Shown here: one piece after another, positions 7,163 through 15,735 of the stretch
How the letters are laid out: every line of letters starts with the position of its first letter
Numbering within the stretch: position 1 is the stretch's first letter
Assembly (NCBI RefSeq): GCF_039729015.1
Contig: NZ_CP155792.1
Location: 764,001 to 828,000, forward strand
Length of the DNA stretch: 64,000 nt
Origin: Blastococcus sp. HT6-30
GTDB lineage: Bacteria; Actinomycetota; Actinomycetes; Mycobacteriales; Geodermatophilaceae
Direction: 5' to 3'
The notes under the pieces: generated by a model
Seen by the model: only the letters and a program-made list of their open reading frames with translations
The model's database searches: none
Told to the model about the DNA's origin: nothing
Translations under genes and position numbers: made by a program

Positions 7163-8832
7163 AGCAACCAGTCCTCGTCCGCGCGGGAGACGTAGTGGGC
7201 GAAGGACTCGCCCGGCGTCCGGCGATCGAGGAAGCCCCGCAGGACGCGCTCGCAGTAGTCGGCGGTCTCGGCCTTGGTCACCTTGTGGCCGCGGAACTTG
7301 CGGCCGAAGGTGGCCTCCACCCCGAGGTGACCGCCCAGGTGGACCTGGAAGCCCTCGACCATCTCGCCGGCGTCGTCGCGCACCATCGAGCCCTTGAACC
7401 CGATGTCGGCGGTCTGGAACCGCGCGCAGCTGTTCGGGCAGCCGTTGACGTTGATGCCGATCGGCGTGTCGAAGTCCGGCAGCCGGCGCTCGAGCTCGGC
7501 GTAGAGCTCCTGCGCGTGGTGCTTGGTCTCGACGATCGCCAGCTTGCAGAACTCCAGGCCGGTGCAGGCCATGGTGCCGCGGCGGAAGGCGCTCGGCCGC
7601 ACCTGCAGGTCGTGCTCGGCGAGCGCCTCGACCAGCGCCTCCACCTTCTCGTCGGGCACGTCGAGGATGACCAGCTTCTGCTGCGTCGTCGTCCGGATGC
7701 GGCCCTGTCCGTGCTCGTCGGCCAGGTTCGCGATCGTGGTGAGCAGCGTGCCGGTGATCCGGCCGGTGCGCAGGGCGAACCCGACGGCGTTGCGGCCGTC
7801 CTTCTGCCGGCTCACGCCGACGTGGTCGCGCTGGTCGTGCTTCGCGGGGGCGGGGGCGGGGCCGTCGGGCAAAGCCTCGTGCAGGTACTCGTCCTGCAGC
7901 ACCTGGCGGAACTTCTCCGGGCCCCAGTCGGCGATCAGGAACTTGATCCGGGCGCGGTTGCGCTGCCGTCGGTAGCCGTAGTCGCGGAAGACCGACGTGC
8001 AGGCGGCCCAGACGTCGGTGACCTGGTCGGGCCGGACGAAGACGCCGATCCGCTGGGCGAACATCGGGTTGGTGGACAGCCCGCCGCCGACCCACAGGTC
8101 GTAGCCGGCCTCGCCCGCCTCGTTGACGACGCCGACGAACGAGACGTCGTCGATCTCCGGCTCGGTGCAGTGGTCGACGCAGCCGGACATCGACGTCTTC
8201 CACTTGCGGGGCAGGTTGCTGAACTCGGGGCTGCCCAGGTACTTCTCGACGGTCGCGGCGATCACGTCGGTGGCGTCGAGCACCTCGTCCTCGAGGATGC
8301 CGGCCAGCGGGCAGCCGAGCATGACCCGCGGGACGTCCCCGCAGGCCTCCATCGTGCTCAGCCCGACCGACTCCAGCCGGCGCCAGATCTCGGGCACGTC
8401 CTCGATGCGGATCCAGTGGTACTGCACGTTCTGCCGGTCGGTGACGTCGGCGACGTCCCGGCCGAACTCGGTGCTGATGCCGCCGAGGACCCGCAGGGCG
8501 TCGCTGGTCAGCTGCCCGCCGTCGATGCGGGCGCGCATCATGAAGTAGGAGTCCTCGAGCTCCTCGGGCTCCAGCACGGCGGTCTTGCCGCCGGGGATGC
8601 CCTGGGCGCGCTGGGTGTAGAGACCCATCCAGCGCATGCGGCCCCGGAGGTCTCCGGGGTCGATGCCCTCGAAGCCGGTCTTCGAGTAGATGTCGAGGAT
8701 CCGCTGACGCACCTCGAGGCCGTCGGAGTCCTTCTTCATCCGCTCGTTGGGGTTGAGCGGCTCGCGGTAGCCCAGCGCCCACTGACCCTGACCGCGCTGC
8801 GGCCGGTTGCTGGTGCGGGTGGGGGTGCTCAC
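7159..8832 (-). CDS. Ferredoxin-dependent sulfite (nitrite/sulfite) reductase
   Basis: A 557-residue siroheme and 4Fe-4S enzyme that reduces sulfite to sulfide with six electrons from ferredoxin. The cluster/siroheme ligands are visible as C423-x5-C429 (CTGLEFC) and C465-x3-C469 (CPNSC). Two ferredoxin-like half domains are each followed by a catalytic domain, the normal layout. The operon partner is APS reductase, so sulfite rather than nitrite is the likely substrate. The GTG at 8832 has AGGAAG about nine bases upstream. A cysteine-containing leader ORF lies 107 bases upstream, suggesting control of this operon by translation of the leader. Confidence 0.93.
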   Translation of the reverse strand: MSTPTRTSNRPQRGQGQWALGYREPLNPNERMKKDSDGLEVRQRILDIYSKTGFEGIDPGDLRGRMRWMGLYTQRAQGIPGGKTAVLEPEELEDSYFMMRARIDGGQLTSDALRVLGGISTEFGRDVADVTDRQNVQYHWIRIEDVPEIWRRLESVGLSTMEACGDVPRVMLGCPLAGILEDEVLDATDVIAATVEKYLGSPEFSNLPRKWKTSMSGCVDHCTEPEIDDVSFVGVVNEAGEAGYDLWVGGGLSTNPMFAQRIGVFVRPDQVTDVWAACTSVFRDYGYRRQRNRARIKFLIADWGPEKFRQVLQDEYLHEALPDGPAPAPAKHDQRDHVGVSRQKDGRNAVGFALRTGRITGTLLTTIANLADEHGQGRIRTTTQQKLVILDVPDEKVEALVEALAEHDLQVRPSAFRRGTMACTGLEFCKLAIVETKHHAQELYAELERRLPDFDTPIGINVNGCPNSCARFQTADIGFKGSMVRDDAGEMVEGFQVHLGGHLGVEATFGRKFRGHKVTKAETADYCERVLRGFLDRRTPGESFAHYVSRADEDWLL

Positions 8833-8939
8833 GTGGCGTACTTCTTCCTGCGCTCGCCGTCCGCCCGGCAGGCTGGCCGGGGGATGCGGGGCGCTGCTGG
8901 TTCGGGACGCAGCGGGGGCAGCTGCGCGGGGGACCTGGG

Positions 8940-9026
8940 TCAGCGCGCGGCGCGACAGGCGGCGCTGGAGACGAGCGCCAGATCGATGTGCAGGCGCGCG
9001 ACGAGCAGGCTGCCGCGGTCCGTCAT
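8940..9026 (-). CDS. Putative cysteine/sulfur operon leader peptide
   Basis: A 28-residue ORF, ATG at 9026 and TGA at 8940-8942. Its second half, RLHIDLALVSSAACRAAR, matches the pattern of short actinobacterial leader peptides (R.HIDL.RV.SA.C) found upstream of sulfur and cysteine genes. A single cysteine, C24, lies four codons before the end. The ORF stands immediately upstream of the sulfite reductase gene on the same strand. In the family, ribosome stalling at cysteine codons when cysteine is scarce is thought to open the downstream gene. Here the intervening 8833-8939 region can form a CCGGC/GCCGG hairpin. The mechanism at this site is inferred. Confidence 0.8.
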   Translation of the reverse strand: MTDRGSLLVARLHIDLALVSSAACRAAR

Positions 9027-9094
9027 GCCCCGATACTCCCATATCCCGACCGATCCGGTGTGTGAACCATCCGACGGTGCGGTCGGGGAGCCCG

Positions 9095-9577
9095 TCAGTC
9101 CCGCGACGGAGCGCTGAACGACCGCCAGGCGTCGTCGATGGCGACGAGCTCGGCCGCGTGCGGAGGGAGCTCCCCGGCGACGACGTCGGCCACGGTGACG
9201 CCCTCGAGCACCTGCCGGTAGGCCTCGCGGGCGGCGACCCACACGCCGGCCAGCCCGGCGGCCGACCCGGGGTAGACGACGTCCTCGGGGCGCTGGCCGT
9301 GCACCTCGGCCAGGAAGCCCTGCTCCACCCGCATGACGCGGGCGATGGAGATCTCCGAGGCCGGCAGCGCCAGCCGGTAGCCGCCGTCCCGGCCGCGCTG
9401 GCTGGTGACCAGCCGGGCGTGCTGGAGGTCGGCGAGGATCGCCTGCAGGAAGCGGTTGGGGATGTTCTGGGCGGCGGCGATGCGGTCGCAGGTCAGTGCC
9501 TCGGGCGCGGCCGCGGCGAGCTCCACGACGGCTCGGACGGCGTAGTCGACCCGGGCGTTGATGCGCACGGAGCCCAT
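9095..9577 (-). CDS. Rrf2 family transcriptional regulator
   Basis: A 160-residue winged-helix regulator. The N-terminus (RINARVDYAVRAVVELA), the LQAILADLQHARLVTSQRG recognition region and GGYRLALPASEISIARVMR are classic Rrf2. It has only one cysteine (LTCDRIA), so it lacks the three-cysteine cluster of IscR or NsrR and is closer to CymR-like cysteine regulators. It lies just upstream of the sulfur operon on the same strand, with 68 bases between its stop and the leader peptide start. It is therefore a candidate regulator of that operon. The target site and effector are unknown. Confidence 0.9.
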   Translation of the reverse strand: MGSVRINARVDYAVRAVVELAAAAPEALTCDRIAAAQNIPNRFLQAILADLQHARLVTSQRGRDGGYRLALPASEISIARVMRVEQGFLAEVHGQRPEDVVYPGSAAGLAGVWVAAREAYRQVLEGVTVADVVAGELPPHAAELVAIDDAWRSFSAPSRD

Positions 9578-9604
9578 AGTGCCGTCATCTGGGAGAGTGC
9601 CCGG

Positions 9605-10366
9605 GTGTTCCGGCTGCGTTTCACCACGATGGTGGAGGCGCCGCTGACCGTGGCGTTCGACGTCGCCCGCGCCCTCGGCCGTCCCTGGCCGGTGCCGCTG
9701 GAGGAGGTCGTGTCCGTGCGGCCGGAGCGGGACGTCTACGTGGCGGGGCCGGGCTCCGGGCTGCGGTGGCTCACCCACTCCCGTCGGTTCTCGGCCACGG
9801 GCGCCGGCACGCGGGTCGACGAGCAGGTCGACTGGGAGACCGGGCTGCCCGGTGCGCTCGGGTCCGCCGTCGACCAGGTGGTGCTCCGCCGCCGGATCGT
9901 GCGGGCGATGCAGTCGCACCTCGACGCCTACGCCGCCGCGGCGGCCCTGCGGGCGCGCGACGTGGTGCAGGTGGTGGGGGCCGCCCTCGTCGACGGCGAC
10001 CGCGTGCTGGTGGCGCAGCGCTCCGGCGGCCGCTTCGACGGCTGCTGGGAGTTCCCGGGCGGGAAGGTCGAGCCGGGGGAGTCGGAGCTGGCCGCGCTCG
10101 TGCGCGAGTGCGAAGAGGAGCTCGGGGTCGCCGTGGCCCCGCAGGCGTTCCTCGGCGAGGTGCCACTGGACGGCGTCGTTGCCGGCGGTGCGCCCGGGGC
10201 CTCGACGATGCGGGTGTGGTGGGCGCGGATCTCCGACGGCCGGCCGCTGGCCCGCGAGCACGCCCAGCTGCGGTGGGTGGCCGCCGCCGAGCTGGAGGCG
10301 CTCGACTGGATCCCCGCCGACCGCCCCCTCCTCCCCGCCGTCCGGGCCCTCCTCGCCCGCCTCTGA
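9605..10366 (+). CDS. SRPBCC-Nudix fusion hydrolase
   Basis: A 253-residue two-domain protein. Residues 1 to about 118 look like a SRPBCC/polyketide-cyclase ligand-binding domain (FTTMVEAPLTVAFDVARALG to QSHLDAYAAAAALRAR). Residues from about 122 are a MutT-type Nudix hydrolase with the full Nudix box at 153-175 (starting GKVEPGESELA, then REC-EEELG). The C-terminal half resembles 8-oxo-dGTP or CTP pyrophosphohydrolases (WEFPGGKVE, LRWVAAAELEALDW). The GTG at 9605 has GGGAG upstream; an ATG at 9629 is a weaker alternative. The gene is divergent from the Rrf2 gene. The fusion may let a bound lipid or aromatic ligand modulate nucleotide hydrolysis, but this is speculative. Confidence 0.85.
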   Translation: MFRLRFTTMVEAPLTVAFDVARALGRPWPVPLEEVVSVRPERDVYVAGPGSGLRWLTHSRRFSATGAGTRVDEQVDWETGLPGALGSAVDQVVLRRRIVRAMQSHLDAYAAAAALRARDVVQVVGAALVDGDRVLVAQRSGGRFDGCWEFPGGKVEPGESELAALVRECEEELGVAVAPQAFLGEVPLDGVVAGGAPGASTMRVWWARISDGRPLAREHAQLRWVAAAELEALDWIPADRPLLPAVRALLARL

Positions 10367-10438
10367 CACCGCCCCCTCGCCGCACCGCGGGCGCCGGTGT
10401 CCTCCACGCGTGCGGGGGACGGGGAGGAGCAGGCGCTC

Positions 10439-10612
10439 CTACTTCTTGAAGACGTCCTTGACCTTCTCGCCGGCCTGCTTGAGGTTGCCCGACGCCTGGT
10501 CCGCCTGGCCCTCGGCCTGCAGGTCCCGGTCGCCCGTCGCCTCGCCCACGGACTCCTTGCCCTTGCCCGAAAGCTCCTCGGCCTTGTTCCGCATCTTGTC
10601 CATGCCGCTCAT
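10439..10612 (-). CDS. CsbD family stress protein
   Basis: A 57-residue, very hydrophilic Lys/Glu/Ala/Gly-rich protein. MDKMRNKAEELSGKGKESVG at the start and DQASGNLKQAGEKVKDVFKK at the end are typical of CsbD/YjbJ proteins. These are abundant general-stress proteins of unknown mechanism. The ATG at 10612 and the TAG at 10439-10441 are clear. The gene is short and lies on the opposite strand to its neighbours, ending 72 bases after the SRPBCC-Nudix gene. Expression probably follows a general stress sigma factor as in other bacteria, but no promoter was picked. Confidence 0.85.
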   Translation of the reverse strand: MSGMDKMRNKAEELSGKGKESVGEATGDRDLQAEGQADQASGNLKQAGEKVKDVFKK

Positions 10613-10982
10613 CGCGCCGTCCTTCCGCCGCTCGCCGGTCGTGTGCGGGGCGGGTTACCCGCGCCGGCGGGCGCCGACACGACCGCCGCTGAGCTGCTGA
10701 AACCCCTCCGGCGAACCCTCGGTGACGGCCGGACGACCGCCCGCCCGACCGGTAGCACGGCGTGGAAGTTGCGGGGAATGCGCGGATCGTGAGCCCAGGT
10801 CACAACTCGATGACGGCCGTGGACACCCTCTTCCGGGCGTGCCTAGGGTCCACCCGTCACAGCTCGGGACGTCATCCCCGGTTGTGTTCGGTTCGTGACC
10901 AGTCAGTCGTCCATTCGCCCGCGGGGCCGTGGCTCGACCTGTCCGTTCCCCCCGCCTGAGCGGGACGAGGGAGGCATTGCAC
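10613..10982. other. Divergent intergenic region upstream of the peptide ABC operon
   Basis: About 370 bases between the CsbD gene and the ABC substrate-binding protein gene, transcribed away from each other. It contains the operon promoter (10820-10849), a leader of about 130 bases, and the ribosome binding site AGGGAGG at 10968-10974. No coding frame or tRNA-like fold was seen. Confidence 0.6.
10820..10849 (+). promoter_or_regulatory. Primary sigma-type promoter of the peptide ABC operon
   Basis: TGGACA at 10820-10825 and TAGGGT at 10844-10849 with an 18-base spacer match actinobacterial housekeeping promoters (TTGACA / TANNNT). They lie 133 bases upstream of the first operon gene, in an otherwise empty region. 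Confidence 0.65.
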
Positions 10983-12638
10983 GTGAAGTTGAGCAAGCGC
11001 AGAGGTGCGCTCGTCGCGGGTGGCGTCGCCGCCGCGATGGTGCTGACCGCATGTGGCGGTAGCGACGACAACGGGGGCGGTGGGGGCACCGCCGCCGAGG
11101 GTGGCTCCTTCAGCCTGGCGATCAACAACCCCGAGAACCCCCTCGTCCCGGGCAACACGACCGAGACCGAGGGCTCCCAGGTCGTGAAGGCTCTGTGGAC
11201 CGGTCTCATCCAGTACGGCGAGGACGGCGAGGTCGAGTACACCGGCATCGCGGAGTCGATCGAGTCGGACGACAACACGACCTGGACCATCACGCTCAAG
11301 GACGGCTGGACCTTCCACGACGGCACCCCGGTGACCGCCTCGTCCTTCGTGGACGCGTGGAACTACACCGCCTACAGCCCGAACGCCCAGGGCGCCTCGT
11401 ACTTCTTCTCGAACATCGTGGGCTACGACGAGCTGCAGGCCGAGACCGACGACGAGGGCAACGTCGTCGCCGACCCGGCCGCCACCGAGATGACAGGCCT
11501 CCAGGTGGTCGACGACCAGACCTTCACGGTCACGCTGAACGGTCCGTTCGCCCAGTTCCCGGTGACCGTCGGCTACAACGCCTTCTTCCCGATGGCTGAG
11601 TCCTTCTTCGAGGACCCCGAGGCTGCCGCGCTCGACACCCCGGTCGGCACCGGCCCGTTCCAGGCCGAGGGCCCCTTCGAGGAGGGGGTGGGCATCACGC
11701 TGTCCAAGTACGAGGACTACGCCGGCGAGGACGAGGCCCAGGCCGAGACCGTGGACGTGCGCGTCTACTCGGAGATCTCCACCTCCTACACCGACGTCCA
11801 GGGCGGCAACCTCGACGTGGTCAAGGACATCCCGGCGGACGCGATCACCACGGCGCCGTCGGAGTTCGGTGACCGGTTCATCCAGCGCCCGTCGTCGTCG
11901 TTCACCTACCTCGGCATGCCCACCTACGTCGAGCGGTACTCGGACCCGCGGGTCCGGCAGGCCATCTCCATGGCGATCGACCGCGAGGCGATCACCGAGG
12001 CGATCTTCAACGGCACGTTCACCCCGGCCACCGACGCGATCGCCCCGGTCGTCGACGGTTACCGGGAGGGGGCGTGCGAGTACTGCGAGCTCGACGTCGA
12101 GCGGGCCAACCAGTTGCTGGACGAGGCCGGCTTCGACCGTAGCCAGCCCATCGAGCTGTGGTTCAACGCGGGCGCCAGCCACGACGCCTGGGTCGAGGCC
12201 GTGGGCAACCAGCTCCGCGAGAACCTCGGCGTCGAGTACTCCCTGCAGGGGAACCTCGAGTTCGCCCAGTACCTGCCGCTCGCTGACGACCAGGGCTTCA
12301 CCGGGCCGTTCCGGCTGGGCTGGGCCATGGACTACCCGAGCCCGCAGAACTACCTGGAGCCGCTGTACTCCACGGCTGCGTTGCCGCCGAACGGCTCGAA
12401 CACGGCCTTCTACTCGAACCCCGAGTTCGACGAACTGGTCGCCCAGGGCAACCGGGCTGAGAGCAACGAGCAGGCCATCGACTTCTACCAGCAGGCCGAT
12501 GACGTCCTTCTCGAGGACATGCCCATCCTGCCGATGTTCTTCGGGGTCGAGCAGATCGTCCACTCGGAGAACGTGTCCAACGTGGTGATCGACGTCTTCG
12601 GCCAGATCGACGTCGCCGGGGTCACCGTCAACGGCTGA
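10983..12638 (+). CDS. Peptide-type ABC transporter substrate-binding lipoprotein (family 5)
   Basis: A 551-residue extracytoplasmic binding protein of the OppA/DppA family. The signal peptide ends in a lipobox, LTAC, with C24 as the lipid-anchored residue, followed by a Gly-rich linker. Family marks are KDGWTFHDGTPVTASSFVDA, GTGPF and the hinge-region RQAISMAIDREAI. The GTG at 10983 has AGGGAGG eight bases upstream. It is the first gene of a complete transporter operon and is separated from the permeases by a hairpin, which usually raises binding-protein mRNA relative to the rest. Oligopeptides are the likely cargo, but family 5 proteins also bind nickel, heme or sugars. Confidence 0.93.
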   Translation: MKLSKRRGALVAGGVAAAMVLTACGGSDDNGGGGGTAAEGGSFSLAINNPENPLVPGNTTETEGSQVVKALWTGLIQYGEDGEVEYTGIAESIESDDNTTWTITLKDGWTFHDGTPVTASSFVDAWNYTAYSPNAQGASYFFSNIVGYDELQAETDDEGNVVADPAATEMTGLQVVDDQTFTVTLNGPFAQFPVTVGYNAFFPMAESFFEDPEAAALDTPVGTGPFQAEGPFEEGVGITLSKYEDYAGEDEAQAETVDVRVYSEISTSYTDVQGGNLDVVKDIPADAITTAPSEFGDRFIQRPSSSFTYLGMPTYVERYSDPRVRQAISMAIDREAITEAIFNGTFTPATDAIAPVVDGYREGACEYCELDVERANQLLDEAGFDRSQPIELWFNAGASHDAWVEAVGNQLRENLGVEYSLQGNLEFAQYLPLADDQGFTGPFRLGWAMDYPSPQNYLEPLYSTAALPPNGSNTAFYSNPEFDELVAQGNRAESNEQAIDFYQQADDVLLEDMPILPMFFGVEQIVHSENVSNVVIDVFGQIDVAGVTVNG

Positions 12639-12674
12639 CGCCGCACGGAGCACCCGCACCACCGCACCATCCTC

Positions 12675-12713
12675 GCCGCCGGGGCGCTGCCCGACAGGGC
12701 AGCCCCCGGCGGC
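12675..12713 (+). terminator. Intra-operon hairpin after the binding-protein gene
   Basis: Near-perfect inverted repeat: GCCGCCGGGGCGCTGCCC pairs with GGGCAGCCCCCGGCGGC with one bulged base and a GACA loop. It lies 37 bases after the binding-protein stop and 110 before the permease start. It probably acts as a partial terminator or 3' mRNA stabiliser, not a full stop, since the downstream genes lack a clear promoter. Confidence 0.65.
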
Positions 12714-12822
12714 TTCCGTGAGTCCGACGGCAGCGTGCTCCTCGGCTCCTTCCGGGGCGCCGACTGGCAGAGTGATTCGCACGCCGCTCGGGAGGGCGGC
12801 CGCAGACCCTTCGAGGGGAGAC

Positions 12823-13746
12823 ATGGGCCGCTACATCGCGCGCCGACTGTTGCTCACCATCCCCGTCCTGTTCGGGGCCACTTTCCTCATCTTCGCGATG
12901 GTGTACGCCCTGCCCGGCGACCCCATCCGCGCCCTGAGCGGTGACCGCCCGCTCGCGCCCGCGGTGATCGCGCAGCTGCGCGACGAGTTCAACCTCAACG
13001 ACCCCCTGCTCGTCCAGTACTTCAAGTACCTGGTCGACCTGGCCCACTTCGACTTCGGCACCGATTTCCGCGGCCGCCCGGTGCTCGACACCATCGAGCA
13101 GCGGCTGCCGGTGACGGCGCGGCTCACGCTGGTGGCGGTGGCGTTCGAGGTGCTCATCGGTGTGGTCGCCGGTGTGCTGGCCGGCATCCGCCGCAACGGC
13201 TTCTTCGACAACCTCGTGCTCGTCTCGACGACTCTCATCGTCTCGGTGCCGATCCTGGTGCTCGGCTTCCTCGCCCAGTACGTACTCGGTCTCCGGCTGG
13301 GCTGGTTCCCCATCTCGGGGATCAACGAAGGCTGGTACAGCTATCTGCTGCCCGGCCTGGTGCTGGCGGCGGGCTCCGTCGCCTACGTCGCCCGTCTCAC
13401 CCGCACGAGCATGTCCGAGAACCTGCGCGCCGACTACGTCCGGACGGCGCGAGCCAAGGGGCTGACTCCGCGAACGGTGGTCGTCCGGCACACGCTGCGC
13501 AACAGCCTGATCCCGGTGGTCACCTTCATCGGTGCCGACGTCGGCACGCTGATGGGTGGTGCCATCGTGACCGAGGGCGTCTTCAACATCCCGGGCCTCG
13601 GCCGGGCCGTCTTCGACGCCATCCGTGCCCAGGAGGGCGCCGTGGTCGTCGGGATCGTCACCCTGCTGGTCTTCTTCTTCATCTTCTTCAACCTGGTCGT
13701 CGACGTGCTCTACGCCGTGCTGGACCCGAGGATCCGCTATGACTGA
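12823..13746 (+). CDS. Peptide-type ABC transporter permease (OppB/DppB type)
   Basis: A 307-residue inner-membrane permease. The N-terminus GRYIARRLLLTIPVLFGATF and the proline-rich ALPGDPIRALSGDRP loop are typical of the first permease of these systems. About six membrane spans are visible. The cytoplasmic coupling loop that contacts the ATPases reads NLRADYVRTARAKGLTPRTV. GAGGGGAG precedes the ATG at 12823. Its stop overlaps the start of the second permease by eight bases, so the two membrane subunits are made together. Confidence 0.95.
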   Translation: MGRYIARRLLLTIPVLFGATFLIFAMVYALPGDPIRALSGDRPLAPAVIAQLRDEFNLNDPLLVQYFKYLVDLAHFDFGTDFRGRPVLDTIEQRLPVTARLTLVAVAFEVLIGVVAGVLAGIRRNGFFDNLVLVSTTLIVSVPILVLGFLAQYVLGLRLGWFPISGINEGWYSYLLPGLVLAAGSVAYVARLTRTSMSENLRADYVRTARAKGLTPRTVVVRHTLRNSLIPVVTFIGADVGTLMGGAIVTEGVFNIPGLGRAVFDAIRAQEGAVVVGIVTLLVFFFIFFNLVVDVLYAVLDPRIRYD

Positions 13747-14686
13747 CCCGAAGCAGACGACCGTCGGCCATGCCGAGGTCGGTGCCGGCGGTATGACCGG
13801 GGCGACCGACGGTCCGGAGGACGTCGCCGGCACGCAGAACAGCCTGTGGAGCGACGCCTGGAAGAACCTGAAGCGGAACCCGCTGTTCTGGGTCGGCTCG
13901 ATCCTCATGGTGCTCTTCCTGACCATGGCGGCGTTCCCGCAGCTGTTCGCCCGCGGGGCCGACCCGCGGTCCTGCAGCCTGGCGAACTCGGCGGAGCCTC
14001 CATCGGGCGAGCACTGGTTCGGCTTCGACCAGCAGGGCTGCGACTACCTGGCCAACGTGGTCCACGGCGCGCGGAACTCCCTGCTCATCGGTGTGGTGGC
14101 CGTGCTGGTGATCCTCTTCCTCGGCGTGGTGGTCGGGGCGGTGGCCGGCTACTACGGCGGGATCACCGACAGCATCCTGGCGCGGGTCGCGGACATCTTC
14201 TACGCGTTGCCCCTCATCCTCGGTGCGCTCGTCCTGCTGCGGACGGCGTTCGAACGTCCCGGTCCCATCGCGGTGGCAGTGGCGCTGGCGGCCTTCGGCT
14301 GGATGACGGCGATGCGACTCGTCCGGTCGCAAGTGATCGCAGTGAAGAGCAGTGACTACGTCGCCGCGGCGCGCGCGATGGGCGCGTCCGACGGCCGCAT
14401 CCTGCTCCGGCACATCCTGCCCAACGCCGTCGCCCCGGTGCTCGTCTACACGACGATCACCATCGGTGTGCTGATCGCCGCGGAGGCGACGCTGACCTTC
14501 CTGGGAGTCGGTCTGCAGCGACCGGCGATCTCGTGGGGTCTGCAGATCAACACCGGGCAGAACCTGCTGCGCATCGCGCCACACCTCGTCCTGTTCCCCA
14601 GCGCCGTACTGACCGCGACGGTCATGGCTTTCGTCATGATGGGCGACGCCCTGCGCGACGCTCTCGACCCGAGGCAGCGTTCATGA
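13739..14686 (+). CDS. Peptide-type ABC transporter permease (OppC/DppC type)
   Basis: A 315-residue second permease. A soluble N-terminus of about 50 residues is followed by NLKRNPLFWVGSILMVLFL, the typical opening of OppC proteins. The coupling loop reads VKSSDYVAAARAMGASDGRI. GVGLQRPAISWG near the C-terminus is a family signature. The ATG at 13739 lies inside the end of the previous gene, and its own stop overlaps the next start (ATGA). It forms the heterodimeric pore with the upstream permease. Confidence 0.95.
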   Translation: MTDPKQTTVGHAEVGAGGMTGATDGPEDVAGTQNSLWSDAWKNLKRNPLFWVGSILMVLFLTMAAFPQLFARGADPRSCSLANSAEPPSGEHWFGFDQQGCDYLANVVHGARNSLLIGVVAVLVILFLGVVVGAVAGYYGGITDSILARVADIFYALPLILGALVLLRTAFERPGPIAVAVALAAFGWMTAMRLVRSQVIAVKSSDYVAAARAMGASDGRILLRHILPNAVAPVLVYTTITIGVLIAAEATLTFLGVGLQRPAISWGLQINTGQNLLRIAPHLVLFPSAVLTATVMAFVMMGDALRDALDPRQRS

Positions 14687-15735
14687 GCACCGCGTCCACG
14701 TCCATGTCCTCCGGCGCGGCCAGCCGCGGGAGCGCCCCGCTGCTGCAGGTCGAGGACCTGCACGTGCGGTTCCGCACCGGGTCCGGCGTCGTCAACGCCG
14801 TGAACGGGGTGAGCTACACCCTCTCGGAGGGCCAGACCCTCGCCATCCTCGGCGAGTCCGGGTCCGGCAAGTCGGTGTCCGCCCAGGCGATCATGGGCAT
14901 TCTCGACTCGCCGCCGGCGGAGGTCACCGAGGGGCAGATCGTCTTCGAGGGCCGGGACCTGCTCACGCTGCCCGCCGAGGAGCAGCGCAAGGTCCGTGGT
15001 CCGGGGATCTCGATGATCTTCCAGGACGCGCTGTCGTCGCTGAACCCCGTGTACAGCGTCGGCTTCCAGATCGGCGAGATGTTCCGGGCGCACCGCGGCA
15101 TGTCGCGCAAGGACGCCAAGAAGCAGGCCGTCGAGCTGATGGACCGGGTCCGCATCCCCGCCGCAGCAGAGCGGGTCGACGACTTCCCGCACCAGTTCTC
15201 CGGCGGCATGCGGCAGCGGGTGATGATCGCGATGGCGATCGCGCTGGACCCGCGGATCCTCATCGCCGACGAGCCCACCACGGCCCTGGACGTGACCGTC
15301 CAGGCCCAGGTCATGGACCTGCTCAAGGATCTGCAGCGGGACACCGGCATGGGCCTGATCCTGATCACCCACGACCTCGGCGTGGTCAACGAGGTCGCCG
15401 ACGACGTCGCGGTCATGTACGCCGGCCGCATCGTCGAGCGGGGCACCGTCGACGACGTGTTCGGCAACCCCGCGCACCCCTACACCGACGGGCTCATGCG
15501 CTCGATCCCGCAGCTGGAGGCCAAGGGTGGCCGGCTGCAGCCGATCGGTGGGCAGCCACCGAACCTGGCCGCGATCCCGTCGGGCTGCCCCTTCCACCCA
15601 CGGTGCCCCGAGCGGCGGCTCGGTGCCGCCGCACTCCCCGGCCGCGACTGCGCCGGCGACGTCCCGCCGTTGCGGCGCGTCGTCCCCGGCCGCGAGGCGG
15701 CCTGCCACTACAGCGAGGAGGTCCTCGGTGTCTGA
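14683..15735 (+). CDS. Peptide-type ABC transporter ATP-binding protein (OppD/DppD type)
   Basis: A 350-residue ATPase that powers uptake. Walker A is GESGSGKS, the signature motif is SGGMRQR, Walker B is ILIADEP and the switch histidine is in LITHDLG. The C-terminal oligopeptide-transporter extension carries cysteines in the region [10 protein letters not shown] and CAGD. In homologues such cysteines bind an Fe-S cluster or metal. Start and stop both overlap neighbouring genes. It pairs with the following ATPase as a heterodimer. Confidence 0.95.
   Translation: MSTASTSMSSGAASRGSAPLLQVEDLHVRFRTGSGVVNAVNGVSYTLSEGQTLAILGESGSGKSVSAQAIMGILDSPPAEVTEGQIVFEGRDLLTLPAEEQRKVRGPGISMIFQDALSSLNPVYSVGFQIGEMFRAHRGMSRKDAKKQAVELMDRVRIPAAAERVDDFPHQFSGGMRQRVMIAMAIALDPRILIADEPTTALDVTVQAQVMDLLKDLQRDTGMGLILITHDLGVVNEVADDVAVMYAGRIVERGTVDDVFGNPAHPYTDGLMRSIPQLEAKGGRLQPIGGQPPNLAAIPSGCPFHPRCPERRLGAAALPGRDCAGDVPPLRRVVPGREAACHYSEEVLGV

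Noticed and set aside
7159-8832. Assimilatory nitrite reductase
   Set aside because: The motifs are shared with sulfite reductases. Coupling to APS reductase and a cysteine leader peptide makes sulfite the more likely substrate.
9095-9577. IscR/NsrR-type Fe-S cluster regulator
   Set aside because: The Rrf2 protein has just one cysteine, so the three-cysteine cluster site is absent.
10872-12824. A 650-residue minus-strand frame opposite the substrate-binding protein
   Set aside because: The plus strand encodes a full lipoprotein with lipobox and family 5 motifs. The minus frame is Val/Leu/Arg repetitive.
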